NCBI GenBank assembly: GCA_014873095.1
Contig: CP050848.1
Location: 3,531,850 to 3,595,849, forward strand
Direction of reading: 5' to 3'
Origin: Planctomycetales bacterium ZRK34
GTDB lineage: Bacteria; Planctomycetota; Phycisphaerae; Phycisphaerales; Zrk34
Length of the DNA: 64,000 nucleotides
The position numbers and the translations under genes are program-made. This document shows, piece by piece, positions 15,028 to 22,522 of this stretch (its first letter is position 1; every line of letters starts with the position of its first letter). A model generated the notes under the pieces. That model had not been told where the DNA came from, did no database searches, and worked only from the letters and a program-made list of their open reading frames with translations.

Positions 15028-15058
15028 TGATGTTTCAGCTTTGCAGGCTGAAACATCA
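15028..15058. repeat. 12-7-12 inverted repeat beside the integrase gene
   Basis: TGATGTTTCAGC (15028-15039) and its exact complement GCTGAAACATCA (15047-15058) flank a 7-base centre TTTGCAG. Two 12-bp arms around a 7-bp centre is the layout of a tyrosine recombinase core site. The neighbouring 80 bases hold more copies of GCTGAA/TTCAGC. A terminator is less likely because no T-run follows on either strand. Confidence 0.55.
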
Positions 15059-15092
15059 ACGGCGCGCCGCTGAATCGCGGGGGCTCTGAGGC

Positions 15093-16193
15093 TCAGAGCC
15101 GGTCCAGTAGTTTGCGGGCAGCCTGCCCGTCACGGTCGAGGTATCCTTCGGTGGTCTTGATGTTGCGATGGCCGAGCTGGGCTCGAGCGCCTTCCAGGTC
15201 GACGGCCGCGGCTCGCGTGGCGAAGGCGTGGCGGATCTGGTTCGGGGCGCAGTGCGGGATCTTCGCCATCTTCAACGCATTGGTGACGGCGCCGTAGTAT
15301 CCGTTGCGCGCCGCGTCCGGGTCGCTGGCCTTCCAGGGCCAGATGCGCATCGTGTCGTCGAAGCCATGCGCCCAATCGAACATCTGCTGCGGACCGTCAT
15401 ACCGATTCAGTTCGATCGCTTCGCCGAGCGCCATCTGTGCGATCGCGTTGAGGTAGATGGTCCGCTCTTCGCCGGCGTGATGTTCGGTCTTGAATGTCGG
15501 CGCGGTGTAGAGCCACCAGACCTCGCCCTCGTTGTCGCGCTCGACGCTCAGGTCGCACTGCCGCATCTGCACCAGCTCGCCGGGGCGCATGCCTGATTCC
15601 CAGTGCACCTCCAGCGCCAGCGCCAGCAACTGCCACCGCCGCCGCCGCTGACGCTGATGCGGCGTCCGCACCGGCAACTCGGCCGCATGCTTTCGACAGA
15701 ACTGGATCAGCTCGCGGACGTGCTCCTCCTTGGCCGATTTGATCTTTGCCGTCCGCCGGGCTGGCGTGCGCCCGGGCTCAACCTCCTCGACCTGCTTCAA
15801 TCGGAAATGGACAGCCGGTTCGATGTAGCCCTGACGCTCCTTCGCCGCCCAGCCGAAAAACTGAAGCGTCCACCCGCGGTACTTGTTGACCGTCGACACC
15901 GCGATCGGCTCGTCGCCGCGTCCCTTGAGGTGGCACAGATGGTCCAGGTAATCCTCAAAATCGGCGATCGAGAACTCACCAGGCGGCACATCGCGCAGGG
16001 CGCGGGCGCCGGTCTCGGGGCACGTCGCCGCCCGGTCCAACAGGCGCTCGGCCGGCACGACCACCGCCAGCAGGTGCGTGAGCATCGCGCTGAGGTTCTG
16101 GTACTGCCGGCTGATCCGGCCGTGTTTGCGATAACGGCGCTGGGCCCACAGCAGGTACACATCGACCAGGTCTTTGATGGTGGCACAAGTCAT
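15093..16193 (-). CDS. int: Tyrosine recombinase/phage integrase
   Basis: The 366-residue protein has the tyrosine recombinase catalytic set: Arg203 in ESGMRPGEL, Lys235 in TFKTEHH, Arg321 in PNQIRHAFATR, His342 in LGHRNIKTTEG and the nucleophile Tyr351 in TEGYLD. The usual first His of the HxxR box is Asn318, as in many planctomycete integrases. The N-terminal 130 residues are the SAM-like core-binding domain. It would insert and, with a directionality factor, excise the element. It starts in an ATGA overlap with the small basic gene upstream. Confidence 0.9.
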   Translation of the reverse strand: MTCATIKDLVDVYLLWAQRRYRKHGRISRQYQNLSAMLTHLLAVVVPAERLLDRAATCPETGARALRDVPPGEFSIADFEDYLDHLCHLKGRGDEPIAVSTVNKYRGWTLQFFGWAAKERQGYIEPAVHFRLKQVEEVEPGRTPARRTAKIKSAKEEHVRELIQFCRKHAAELPVRTPHQRQRRRRWQLLALALEVHWESGMRPGELVQMRQCDLSVERDNEGEVWWLYTAPTFKTEHHAGEERTIYLNAIAQMALGEAIELNRYDGPQQMFDWAHGFDDTMRIWPWKASDPDAARNGYYGAVTNALKMAKIPHCAPNQIRHAFATRAAAVDLEGARAQLGHRNIKTTEGYLDRDGQAARKLLDRL

Positions 16194-16537
16194 AACGTTT
16201 TCTCCTCGGAAACAGGATCATGATTCCCCCGACGCCCATCGCCGGCGGTGTATATCTCATCTCTGCGCCAGGCGCGGTAGTAGGTTTCGAACACGCGCCG
16301 ATAGCGATCGACGCGGGCTTGCTGTGCATGCCGTTCATGTTCATACGCGCGAAGTCTCACGGCGGTCATCGCGCGCTTTTGTTTTAGAAGAATGCGGATC
16401 ATGCGTTGAGCAGCGACACCACGCGCCGCGCCCTCGTCGTGAAGAAAACGGATACGAGCTTTCAGCCGCCGGCGGGCGCGGCCGTGCTTGGCGCTCCAGT
16501 CAACTTCGGGCGTGACGACAGTTTCGGAAGTGACCAT
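16190..16537 (-). CDS. Small basic protein between ParB and integrase
   Basis: The 115-residue, Arg-rich protein (WSAKHGRARRRLKARIRFL, then YEHERHAQQARVDRYRRVF) starts in the stop of parB and ends in the start of the integrase gene. It is highly basic and helical and so probably binds nucleic acid; a recombination directionality factor is one option from context only. The frame is open further upstream, but the ATGA overlap fixes the start. Confidence 0.55.
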   Translation of the reverse strand: MVTSETVVTPEVDWSAKHGRARRRLKARIRFLHDEGAARGVAAQRMIRILLKQKRAMTAVRLRAYEHERHAQQARVDRYRRVFETYYRAWRRDEIYTAGDGRRGNHDPVSEEKTL

Positions 16538-18123
16538 CACCGGCCTCCCTTGGCTTTGATCAGCGCCTTGGGTGGCGTGGTGGGTTTGGCGGCGAGGATG
16601 CCGTCGATGATGTCGGTGCGCTTGCCTTTGATGCCGCGCCTTACGAGCATCCAGTCCGTGATCAGGGCCTGCAGTTGCGCGGTGGTGTGCAGCTCCAGGT
16701 AACTGCGATCGAGTTCCCACTCCGTGGCGATGTCGATGCCGAGGTCGTCGGCGATCGCTTCGACATCTGGTGGCTGCAGGTCCGCGCGGTAACTGGTGGT
16801 GTCGTGCTGCACCCAGCGCTCCAGCACGCTTCGGACCAGGTCATCGAGTTGGAGCTGCTCGACGCCACTGATCGTGCCCCAGGTATCAGCGCGGGTATAC
16901 CAGCTCTTGCCGCGTTTCTTTTCCCGAGCCCCGAGTTCGCTGGCCGATGCGATCAGATCCTGATTGCGAATCTCCGGCGACTGTTGGCTCGCAAAAAACA
17001 GCAGAAGGCGCAGCTTGGTCGGCAGCAGAACCGAGTCCGACCGCAGGTGTTCGGCGATGCGGTTCTGATACCAGCGGATTTTCCAGGCGTAGATTTTTCG
17101 TTCGAGCTGCTCGGTCTGCTTTTTAACTGTGGCTCGCTTTTGTGCTGGCGACCCCTTCGGCGCAGCCTGACCGCTTTGATCTCGCTTCGCGGCCGCAGCG
17201 GCATCCCGCTGGGCTCGCCGCTTCTCGCCGGCTGCCTGCAGCTTGTCCCAAAGCTCAATGTTTAAGGCGCGCTTTTGCGGCCCGCCCCAGGCGCGTTTCA
17301 CGGTGATGAGCTGCAACTCCTCTTTCTGCTTTTTCGTGGGCTTGAAGGCGACGGTAGTCCAGCGGTAGTTGCCGTCGTTGTATTCAAACTGCACATTGGC
17401 TCCCGACGCGATTGGGCGGCTCATCGCCTCGATCGCATCTTCCAGGGCGCCTTGGAACTCATTCAGCGACCCGGGCACATCTTTGCCGATGTCCGCTCGC
17501 AAGCGTTTGAGGATCTGCGGGTGATCCGTCCAGGGCGCCAGCTCCCGCGCCCAGGTGAAAGGTATTACGCCCGTAATCAGGGCGGTCTGCCAGTCGTTCG
17601 GGAGTTTCAACAGGGCCAGCCGCTGGCTGACCTGGGCCTGGGTGATGCCGAGTTTTTCGCCGAGCTTCGTCTGCGTGTAGCCGGCCTGCTCGATCATGGT
17701 TTCGAACCACCTGGCCTGCTCCACATCGTTGAGCTGGGCCCGCTGGTAGTTCTCCATGCCGGCCAGCTCGATCGCCTTCTTGTCATCGATATCGACGACC
17801 ATCGCACGAATCGAAGCCAGCCCGGCGGATTGGGCCGCGCGCCAACGCCGCTCGCCGGCGACCAACTCGTAGCGGGCCTTGCCCGTACCGTTGCCGTCGT
17901 TGACGCGGCTGACTCGATTCCGAGGGCGTACGACGATGTTCTGCATCTGGCCATCGGCGACAAGCGAGTCAGCGAGTTGCTGAAGCTCCACCAGATCAAA
18001 CGCACTGCGGGGATTGAACGGCGAGGCGACGATCTGGTCGACGGGGATGTGATGAACATTGTCATCGCCGGCCACGTTGTCGGCGACGCGGTCAGGCGCT
18101 ACAGTGGCGGTACTCTGGATCAT
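16537..18123 (-). CDS. parB: ParB/Spo0J-like protein with long C-terminal extension
   Basis: Start ATG 18123 has AGGAG upstream. The N-terminal 175 residues are a ParB/Srx domain and HTH: box I near residues 28-39 (VDQIVASPFNPR), box II GERRWRA at 90-96 (the CTP-binding motif of ParB) and an HTH at 149-175 (YTQTKLGEKLGITQAQVSQR). The last 300 residues are an uncommon extension, with a Lys/Ala-rich linker (about 290-350) and a helical domain. No ParA is visible. The protein may segregate the phage genome or act in DNA organisation or regulation. Codons 183-188 contain palindrome copy 4. Confidence 0.85.
   Translation of the reverse strand: MIQSTATVAPDRVADNVAGDDNVHHIPVDQIVASPFNPRSAFDLVELQQLADSLVADGQMQNIVVRPRNRVSRVNDGNGTGKARYELVAGERRWRAAQSAGLASIRAMVVDIDDKKAIELAGMENYQRAQLNDVEQARWFETMIEQAGYTQTKLGEKLGITQAQVSQRLALLKLPNDWQTALITGVIPFTWARELAPWTDHPQILKRLRADIGKDVPGSLNEFQGALEDAIEAMSRPIASGANVQFEYNDGNYRWTTVAFKPTKKQKEELQLITVKRAWGGPQKRALNIELWDKLQAAGEKRRAQRDAAAAAKRDQSGQAAPKGSPAQKRATVKKQTEQLERKIYAWKIRWYQNRIAEHLRSDSVLLPTKLRLLLFFASQQSPEIRNQDLIASASELGAREKKRGKSWYTRADTWGTISGVEQLQLDDLVRSVLERWVQHDTTSYRADLQPPDVEAIADDLGIDIATEWELDRSYLELHTTAQLQALITDWMLVRRGIKGKRTDIIDGILAAKPTTPPKALIKAKGGR
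17564..17577. promoter_or_regulatory. Palindrome ATTAC-GCCC-GTAAT, copy 4
   Basis: This exact copy lies within parB and encodes ITGVI on the - strand. A site inside the gene of a DNA-binding ParB protein invites the idea that ParB binds it, as a parS-like sequence. Confidence 0.45.
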
Positions 18124-18198
18124 GTTGTGGGCTCCTGCAGGGGGGCTTGGCAAAACCAGTGTCAGCCGCGGGGCGATTCCGCCCGCCCCGCGGCTTTG

Positions 18199-18741
18199 TT
18201 ATTTTTGAGCCCGGGCCAGCCGCATCGGCTGCTCGGGGCGCGGGATTCGGACCAGCATGTCGCCGGGGGTGTCGGTTTCGGGATCGAAACACTCGACCAG
18301 GTCAACGGCGCCCAGCTCAACCAGCGCGTAGGTTTCGTCGGTCTGGTTCGGCGTGTACAGATTGCTGAGCATGACCGTGTGATTCGGCGTGCTGCGTGTC
18401 GCCTCGACGACGTCGACCAGCACGCCGAACTGCAGCTCTGTCAGATTCACGACGGCAGCGACGACGTCGAGATGGCACGCCTCGGGAGCGCACCAGCACG
18501 CGACGCGCTGGCCGGCCAGCTCGCGGCGGGCTTGACGCATCAGATCGATCCGGCTCAGGAAGTGCGGCCGGAACTGCGCAATCACCTGGTCGCGGGTACC
18601 GTGGCGCCCGACGACAAACGGATTGGCGAACGGCGACCGAGCCAGAAAGATGGTGCCTTGCTTGCGGCGGATGGTGACCTGGCGTCCGCCGTAAACGTCG
18701 AAGTCGTGATGTTTGACATGGACAACGGTGCATTGATTCAT
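18199..18741 (-). CDS. DUF4326-domain phage protein
   Basis: The 180-residue protein has the DUF4326 layout in its first 100 residues: DVYGGRQVTI, SPFANPFVVGRHGTRDQVIA and RVACWCAPEACHLDVV, the family's C-W-C-x-P-x-x-C-H motif. DUF4326 proteins are common in phages and have no established role. The last 80 residues (VVEATRSTPNHTVMLSNLYT) form a separate segment without a known match. It is part of the leftward early operon downstream of the zinc finger gene. Confidence 0.75.
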   Translation of the reverse strand: MNQCTVVHVKHHDFDVYGGRQVTIRRKQGTIFLARSPFANPFVVGRHGTRDQVIAQFRPHFLSRIDLMRQARRELAGQRVACWCAPEACHLDVVAAVVNLTELQFGVLVDVVEATRSTPNHTVMLSNLYTPNQTDETYALVELGAVDLVECFDPETDTPGDMLVRIPRPEQPMRLARAQK

Positions 18742-18749
18742 GGGGTCAC

Positions 18750-19046
18750 TCAGTTGGGAAGGCGGCGGGCTTTGTTGCGAAGTTTGATCACGCGCGAGGC
18801 GTGCATGATGCGCTGGAGCATCTGAGGATTTTCGATCAGGTACTGCGTCTGCTGCGGTGACGGTGGCCTCAGCATCAACTGCTCATCGAACACGCAGACG
18901 CTTCCGCATTTTGCACAGACGGTGTAGTCGCCACCCTTCGGCCTACGCTCGTCATCGAGTCCCGTGGCACAGCTTCGGATGTGGCCACAGTACGGGCATG
19001 GCGTATGGTCAATCTCATGCGTGTGGGGTTCATTTTTCCGAACCAT
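18750..19046 (-). CDS. Zinc finger phage protein
   Basis: A strong GGAGG precedes ATG 19046. The 98-residue protein has CPYCGHIRSC followed by YTVCAKCGSVCVF, so four or more Cys could bind zinc. The second half is a basic helix (QRIMHASRVIKLRNKARRL). It is probably a small nucleic acid-binding protein. Confidence 0.65.
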   Translation of the reverse strand: MVRKNEPHTHEIDHTPCPYCGHIRSCATGLDDERRPKGGDYTVCAKCGSVCVFDEQLMLRPPSPQQTQYLIENPQMLQRIMHASRVIKLRNKARRLPN

Positions 19047-19248
19047 GGATAACCTCCAGCACGACGTAGACGCCGCGGTCCTCGGCCATGATCAAACTGT
19101 CTTTGTGCTGCCGGGCGCGGCGATCGTTTTCGGATCTGACCCACTGCCGCATCGCTCGCTGCGACTGCCGCTGATAGGTCTTCACGACCTCGATGTTGCG
19201 AGCGTGGCGGTGGTGTTTGAGTACGGTTTCAGGGGCATGGATCGTCAC
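19030..19248 (-). CDS. Small basic phage protein
   Basis: Start GTG 19248 overlaps the preceding TGA (GTGA), with GGAG upstream. The 72-residue product (TIHAPETVLKHHRHARNIEV, then RQWVRSENDRRARQHKDSL) is basic and helical. It overlaps the downstream zinc finger gene. The function is unknown. Confidence 0.55.
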   Translation of the reverse strand: MTIHAPETVLKHHRHARNIEVVKTYQRQSQRAMRQWVRSENDRRARQHKDSLIMAEDRGVYVVLEVIHGSEK

Positions 19249-19712
19249 GACTGCTGCTCCCGATGCGGCGCGGAGTAGATCTCCTCGCCGGCGCCATCGT
19301 TGACCCACTTGGCGACGCAGCTTGGATTGCTACAGACATTCGCGGCTACCCAATGGCACGGATGGCCTGTGCCGTCATCCGGGCAGGCGTTGAATTCCGA
19401 GCAACCGCAGTACATGCAGCGCTGGCCCTCGTTGGCCGGGACGTCGGCGTTGGGATCGAAGCCGAGTTCGATCAGTTCTGCGATCGCATCGGTGACGGCG
19501 ATCTGCTCTTTAATCACGCCGATGATCTCATGGGCATGCGTGGCGATTTGAGCCGGCAGCGTGGGATGACGCAACGCGAGTTGAAGCGTGCCGATCAGTG
19601 ACATTGCTCGCATGAAGTCGAGTTCAATTGTCACCCGGCCATCGGGCCCGAAGTGTTGCATGACGTCGTGAGCGACCTGATCGGCTGGCTGGTCTGATCG
19701 ATGCTGCACCAT
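19245..19712 (-). CDS. Cys-rich phage protein, unknown
   Basis: The 155-residue product starts at ATG 19712 in an ATGA overlap. The first part is helical (DFMRAMSLIGTLQLALRHPT). The end has CMYCGCSEFNACPD, GHPCHWV and NVCSNPSCV, a recurring small phage domain with six or more Cys that probably binds zinc. The longer open frame upstream to 19913 is the shadow of the membrane protein gene. Confidence 0.65.
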   Translation of the reverse strand: MVQHRSDQPADQVAHDVMQHFGPDGRVTIELDFMRAMSLIGTLQLALRHPTLPAQIATHAHEIIGVIKEQIAVTDAIAELIELGFDPNADVPANEGQRCMYCGCSEFNACPDDGTGHPCHWVAANVCSNPSCVAKWVNDGAGEEIYSAPHREQQS

Positions 19713-19897
19713 CAAACCCCTCCCTTCGTGGCCCACAGCAGGTACCCGGCGGCAACGGCGCCGATGGCCAGCGTGAGGATGATCAGGTCGACCAGGCGGC
19801 GCGACACACGCCGGCGATGCGGCGATGTCACCAGCGGCCGAAACGGCCTCTGCGGCCGCGGCTCGCTGGGCGACTCCGTTGTGTTGTGCATGATCAT
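19712..19897 (-). CDS. Small single-span membrane protein
   Basis: ATG 19897 follows GGAG at 5 bases. The 61-residue product has a Pro/Arg-rich N-terminus and one membrane helix (LVDLIILTLAIGAVAAGYLL) near the C-terminus. Its stop overlaps the next start. Confidence 0.6.
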   Translation of the reverse strand: MIMHNTTESPSEPRPQRPFRPLVTSPHRRRVSRRLVDLIILTLAIGAVAAGYLLWATKGGV

Positions 19898-19963
19898 GGC
19901 TGCTCCAGAACAAGTTGAGTCGGTCGATCGATCGGCCGATATGAGTTACTCAGATCGCCTGCC

Positions 19964-20320
19964 TCACGGCTCTGTCTGTCCGGACGTGGCCTGTGAGGTA
20001 TCTGACTCCTGCACCCCCCGATCACGCGCACGCCGGTCCGGCGTCGAGTGCTCGGGTTGCGCCTGCTTCGGGCCACCGGCTGCCTGCAGGATCGACGGGG
20101 CGAGTTGAAGCCCGGCAACGTATGCCAGCGCCCAACCGATGTTCGGTTTGCCCAAGCGCTCGCAGATCGCGTCCTGGAGCGTGTCGGTGTCCAGCAGCGA
20201 GAGTTGCGTATCGTCGCCGAGTCGCATCACCGCGTCGGAAACACCGCCTGCAATTGCTGAGCGGATCGTCTGCTCAGCGGCGCGGGTGATCTCGGCGTGG
20301 GCGTCTGGTCGATGAAGCAT
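19964..20320 (-). CDS. Phage protein, unknown
   Basis: CAGGAG lies 7 bases before ATG 20320. The 118-residue protein is helical (ITRAAEQTIRSAIAGGVSDA, then LQDAICERLGKPNIGWALAY) with a disordered Gln/Ser/Asp tail. It follows the replication gene by 147 bases. That gap (20321-20466) holds a strong GC hairpin at about 20353-20390 and no gene. Confidence 0.6.
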   Translation of the reverse strand: MLHRPDAHAEITRAAEQTIRSAIAGGVSDAVMRLGDDTQLSLLDTDTLQDAICERLGKPNIGWALAYVAGLQLAPSILQAAGGPKQAQPEHSTPDRRARDRGVQESDTSQATSGQTEP

Positions 20321-20466
20321 GATGGTCTCCTGAGTTTCGGTAGCTCAGCGGGGCGGGGACCGGAACGTCCGGCCCCTCGCCCGCCCCGCGTTGCCTTGGT
20401 GGGCCAGCCTTACGCCCACCCTGCTACAATGCCGGCAGCCGCGGTCTCACGGCCGCTGGCGACGGA

Positions 20467-21894
20467 TCAGCGATCCCGGGAACCGTGCGACCCTTCACGA
20501 TCAACACGGTCACCGGGCCCATGTCCCGGCGGGGCGCCATGCTCCGCCGGTTCTATGTGCTGAGAAACAAATCTCTCCGGCCCTCGGCCAAGCAGGTCAA
20601 GGTGATCGTCGACCTCTGCCAGCAAGGCCCGGTAGCCCGCCTCATCCACGCCCAACAGTCTGCGGGCCTCGTCGCATGCCCATCGTCCGTCGCGGCTCAG
20701 ATCGCGGCTGATGGCCATAGCGGCGATCTGGCGGGCGCTCATCGCTTGGCGGCTGAGCGGTGGCGGTGGTGATGATGCGGAGGGAGTGTCGTCTCGTCGC
20801 GAGGGACCGTGACGCAGGCTGTTGAGTTCTCGCGATGCACGGTCCGCCTCGCTGGAGGTGATGCACTGCCAGAGTTTCTTGCCGCGTGGCGTGACGTCGT
20901 CGATGTGCTTGATCAACGCGACAAACAATCGGACACGACCTGCTGGCTCGATTGGGTTGCTCGGTGGCTTCGGCTCATATTCGACCGCATGTACTGCCGC
21001 CTCGAAAAAGCGAAGCAGGTGGGCCTCGCAGTCGCGAATCAGATCTCGATCGAGTGCTTGCCGAAGCAGGCTGGTTCGCCTGACAGGGTTCGCCAGATCG
21101 TGCAGCTCGATCGCATTCCAATCCGGCTCCTGCTCCCCCCCCTCTGGCTTCAAGCCCCGGCCCGTCTGTCCGACCGGCTCGCCAGTCTGCGCGCCTACTA
21201 CGGAACTGACGGAACGGTCCGGGGTATATATACCGTCCGTACCGTCCGGACCGGACGCGCGTGCGCGTTCTATATAGGCGTCAGATTGCGAGTCCGCTGT
21301 GGCGCGCGCGCTGGGGCGGACTTCGTCCGAAAAGTCCGCTGTGGCGCGCGCGCCAGGGCGGACTGAGCCCCCGAGTCCGCTGTGGCGCGCGCGCTGGAGC
21401 GGACTACCTCCGCCTAAGTCCGCTGTGGCGCGCGCGCCAGGGCGGACATCAGCATCGTTAGCGAAGCCGAATTTCTGCTGAGGATCGTTGAAAAAAGCGC
21501 TCCGCCTATCTGGAGAGTCAAACAAAACCGCCCGGCCACTGACAGGTGAGTCGGCCAATAGCCCCACGTCGCGGAGGCCTTTCTTGCCCTCATAAATGCA
21601 ACTCCGTTTAACGCCGCCCCAGAGGCTGAGATCATCTTCGGTTGGGTCAACCAAGCTGTAGACGCCCGCCTGCTCCCATGGTGTGGCCATGCCGATCATG
21701 ATCGCCCCGATCCGCTGAGCTGAGGGTTTGAGCTTCGCGAAGATGCCCGATTCAATCCACGCTCTAAGACAGTCCGTGGCTGCTCTCCGCGATCGCTGAA
21801 TTCGAAGGCTGATGTCATGATGACCATCGGTGGTTGCCTGCACGTGTTGCGGCCGTCCATCTGCGGCCTGGTGAAACTGTGTGTCCTCGGGCAT
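20467..21894 (-). CDS. Phage replication initiator-like protein with internal iterons
   Basis: AGGAGG lies 5 bases before ATG 21894. The 475-residue protein has an N-terminal winged-helix-like region at about 45-125 (LKPSAQRIGAIMIGMATPWE, then DDLSLWGGVKRSCIYEGKKGL), a variable repeat-bearing middle (about 145-240, VRPGARATAD repeated) and a helical C-terminus (SARQIAAMAISRDLSRDGRW). The layout matches lambda O-type initiators, which bind an origin inside their own gene. It is the first gene of the leftward module, behind a terminator at 22029-22071. Confidence 0.7.
   Translation of the reverse strand: MPEDTQFHQAADGRPQHVQATTDGHHDISLRIQRSRRAATDCLRAWIESGIFAKLKPSAQRIGAIMIGMATPWEQAGVYSLVDPTEDDLSLWGGVKRSCIYEGKKGLRDVGLLADSPVSGRAVLFDSPDRRSAFFNDPQQKFGFANDADVRPGARATADLGGGSPLQRARHSGLGGSVRPGARATADFSDEVRPSARATADSQSDAYIERARASGPDGTDGIYTPDRSVSSVVGAQTGEPVGQTGRGLKPEGGEQEPDWNAIELHDLANPVRRTSLLRQALDRDLIRDCEAHLLRFFEAAVHAVEYEPKPPSNPIEPAGRVRLFVALIKHIDDVTPRGKKLWQCITSSEADRASRELNSLRHGPSRRDDTPSASSPPPPLSRQAMSARQIAAMAISRDLSRDGRWACDEARRLLGVDEAGYRALLAEVDDHLDLLGRGPERFVSQHIEPAEHGAPPGHGPGDRVDREGSHGSRDR
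21223..21234. other. AT-rich palindrome next to iterons
   Basis: GGTATATATACC is a 12-bp perfect palindrome in an otherwise GC-rich gene, 58 bases from the first iteron and close to a second AT patch (CTATATAGG near 21271). This is where an unwinding element would be expected. Confidence 0.4.
21292..21447. repeat. Four iterons inside the replication gene, candidate origin
   Basis: Four 30-bp units lie at 21292-21321, 21334-21363, 21375-21404 and 21418-21447. Each starts GTCCGCTGTGGCGCGCGCGC and ends GCGGAC, so each unit is flanked by a GTCCGC/GCGGAC inverted repeat. Start-to-start spacing is 42, 41 and 43 bases, so the third unit is read in a different frame from the others. DNA identity is kept while protein identity is not, which argues for a DNA-binding role. 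Confidence 0.8.
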
Positions 21895-22028
21895 GTTGCC
21901 TCCTGCGTCACATCACTGCGGCGACGGGCTTCCATGCGCGCCGCCTGGTCGGGTTCAAAAGCGGCCGGGTCGGCGTACAACCCGACCGCCTGGAAGACGG
22001 CTCGGATGACGCCGAGCCTGAGTCGTTG
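21895..22028 (-). other. Leader of the replication operon, hairpins, no gene
   Basis: This leader holds the perfect stem GGCTCGG (21999-22005) with CCGAGCC (22012-22018) and a second stem near 21968-21988, before the AGGAGG of the replication gene. No convincing protein is encoded. Confidence 0.45.
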
Positions 22029-22071
22029 AAAAAAAACCGACGCGCACCGGCTGGCAACCGGGGCGCGTCGG
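22029..22071 (-). terminator. Rho-independent terminator, leftward
   Basis: Stem CCGACGCGC (22037-22045) with GCGCGTCGG (22063-22071), followed on the - strand by eight T. It ends leftward transcription just before the replication operon leader. Confidence 0.85.
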
Positions 22072-22181
22072 CGCAGGTGCTGCGGCTTCCGCACTGCTCA
22101 GGTGCAACGATGGGCGACGACGTGCCAGGGTAGGGATCACGCCGTCGCCACCGAGTGAAGCCGCCCTCGGGTGGTGTGAAT

Positions 22182-22220
22182 AAAAAAGGCGGGGCACGCG
22201 CCTAAGCGCGCGCTCCCGCC
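22182..22220 (-). terminator. Rho-independent terminator, leftward
   Basis: Stem GGCGGG (22188-22193) with CCCGCC (22215-22220), with further GC pairing inside, followed on the - strand by six T. It is the likely 3' end of the candidate small RNA. Confidence 0.8.
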
Positions 22221-22440
22221 CTCCGGGGTCATGGGGAAGTCGAGTTGTTGATCCTACCCTGATCAACGCCAAATCTGCCAATCGCGCAAGGCAGATCACC
22301 CGTGGCTAAAGTCGGGTAGTTCACGTCAAATAACGTGGTGATCCGCCGAGCAGTGCTCTGCTCACGCAGGTGTGGCGGTCCTGCGATTATTCAATTGTGT
22401 GTCGGGGACGGCTGCCAACCGTCTGATCCGACTTTAGCCA
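22182..22440 (-). ncRNA. Candidate structured small RNA, about 255 nt
   Basis: The 5' end TGGCTAAAGTCGG (22440-22428) is exactly complementary to CCGACTTTAGCCA at 22315-22303, giving a 13-bp closing helix. Inside are hairpins GACGG/CCGTC, GAGCAG/CTGCTC within GGCGG/CCGCC, and CACGT/ACGTG, so the core of 138 nt folds as a multi-branched domain. Further hairpins ATCTGCC/GGCAGAT and GTTGATC/GATCAAC and a terminator follow. A TTGACA-N17-CATATT promoter sits just upstream. No protein is encoded. Family unknown. Confidence 0.5.
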
Positions 22441-22446
22441 ACGCCG

Positions 22447-22475
22447 AATATGCGCGATCATGGTCAGCCTGTCAA
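22447..22475 (-). promoter_or_regulatory. Promoter of candidate small RNA
   Basis: On the - strand, -35 TTGACA (22475-22470), 17-base spacer, -10 CATATT (22452-22447). The start would fall near 22440, at the first base of the 13-nt helix strand. Confidence 0.55.
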
Positions 22476-22483
22476 GCAGAACT

Positions 22484-22522
22484 TTGGTAAAAAGAAATAC
22501 CCTCCCCCTTTTGGGGGGAGGG
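22484..22522 (-). terminator. Rho-independent terminator, leftward
   Basis: Stem CCCTCCCCC/GGGGGAGGG (22514-22522 with 22500-22508), loop of 5, followed on the - strand by TATTTCTTTTT. A third copy of CCGACTTTAGCCA (22554-22542) lies just before it. Confidence 0.75.

Noticed and set aside
15028..15058. Transcription terminator
   Set aside because: The stem is not GC-rich and has no T-run on either strand.
21292..21447. CRISPR array
   Set aside because: Four units with 11-14 base spacers are far too closely spaced, lie inside a gene and have no cas genes near; iterons fit better.
21955..22299. 114-codon - strand frame upstream of the replication gene
   Set aside because: It crosses two intrinsic terminators and lacks a protein-like composition.
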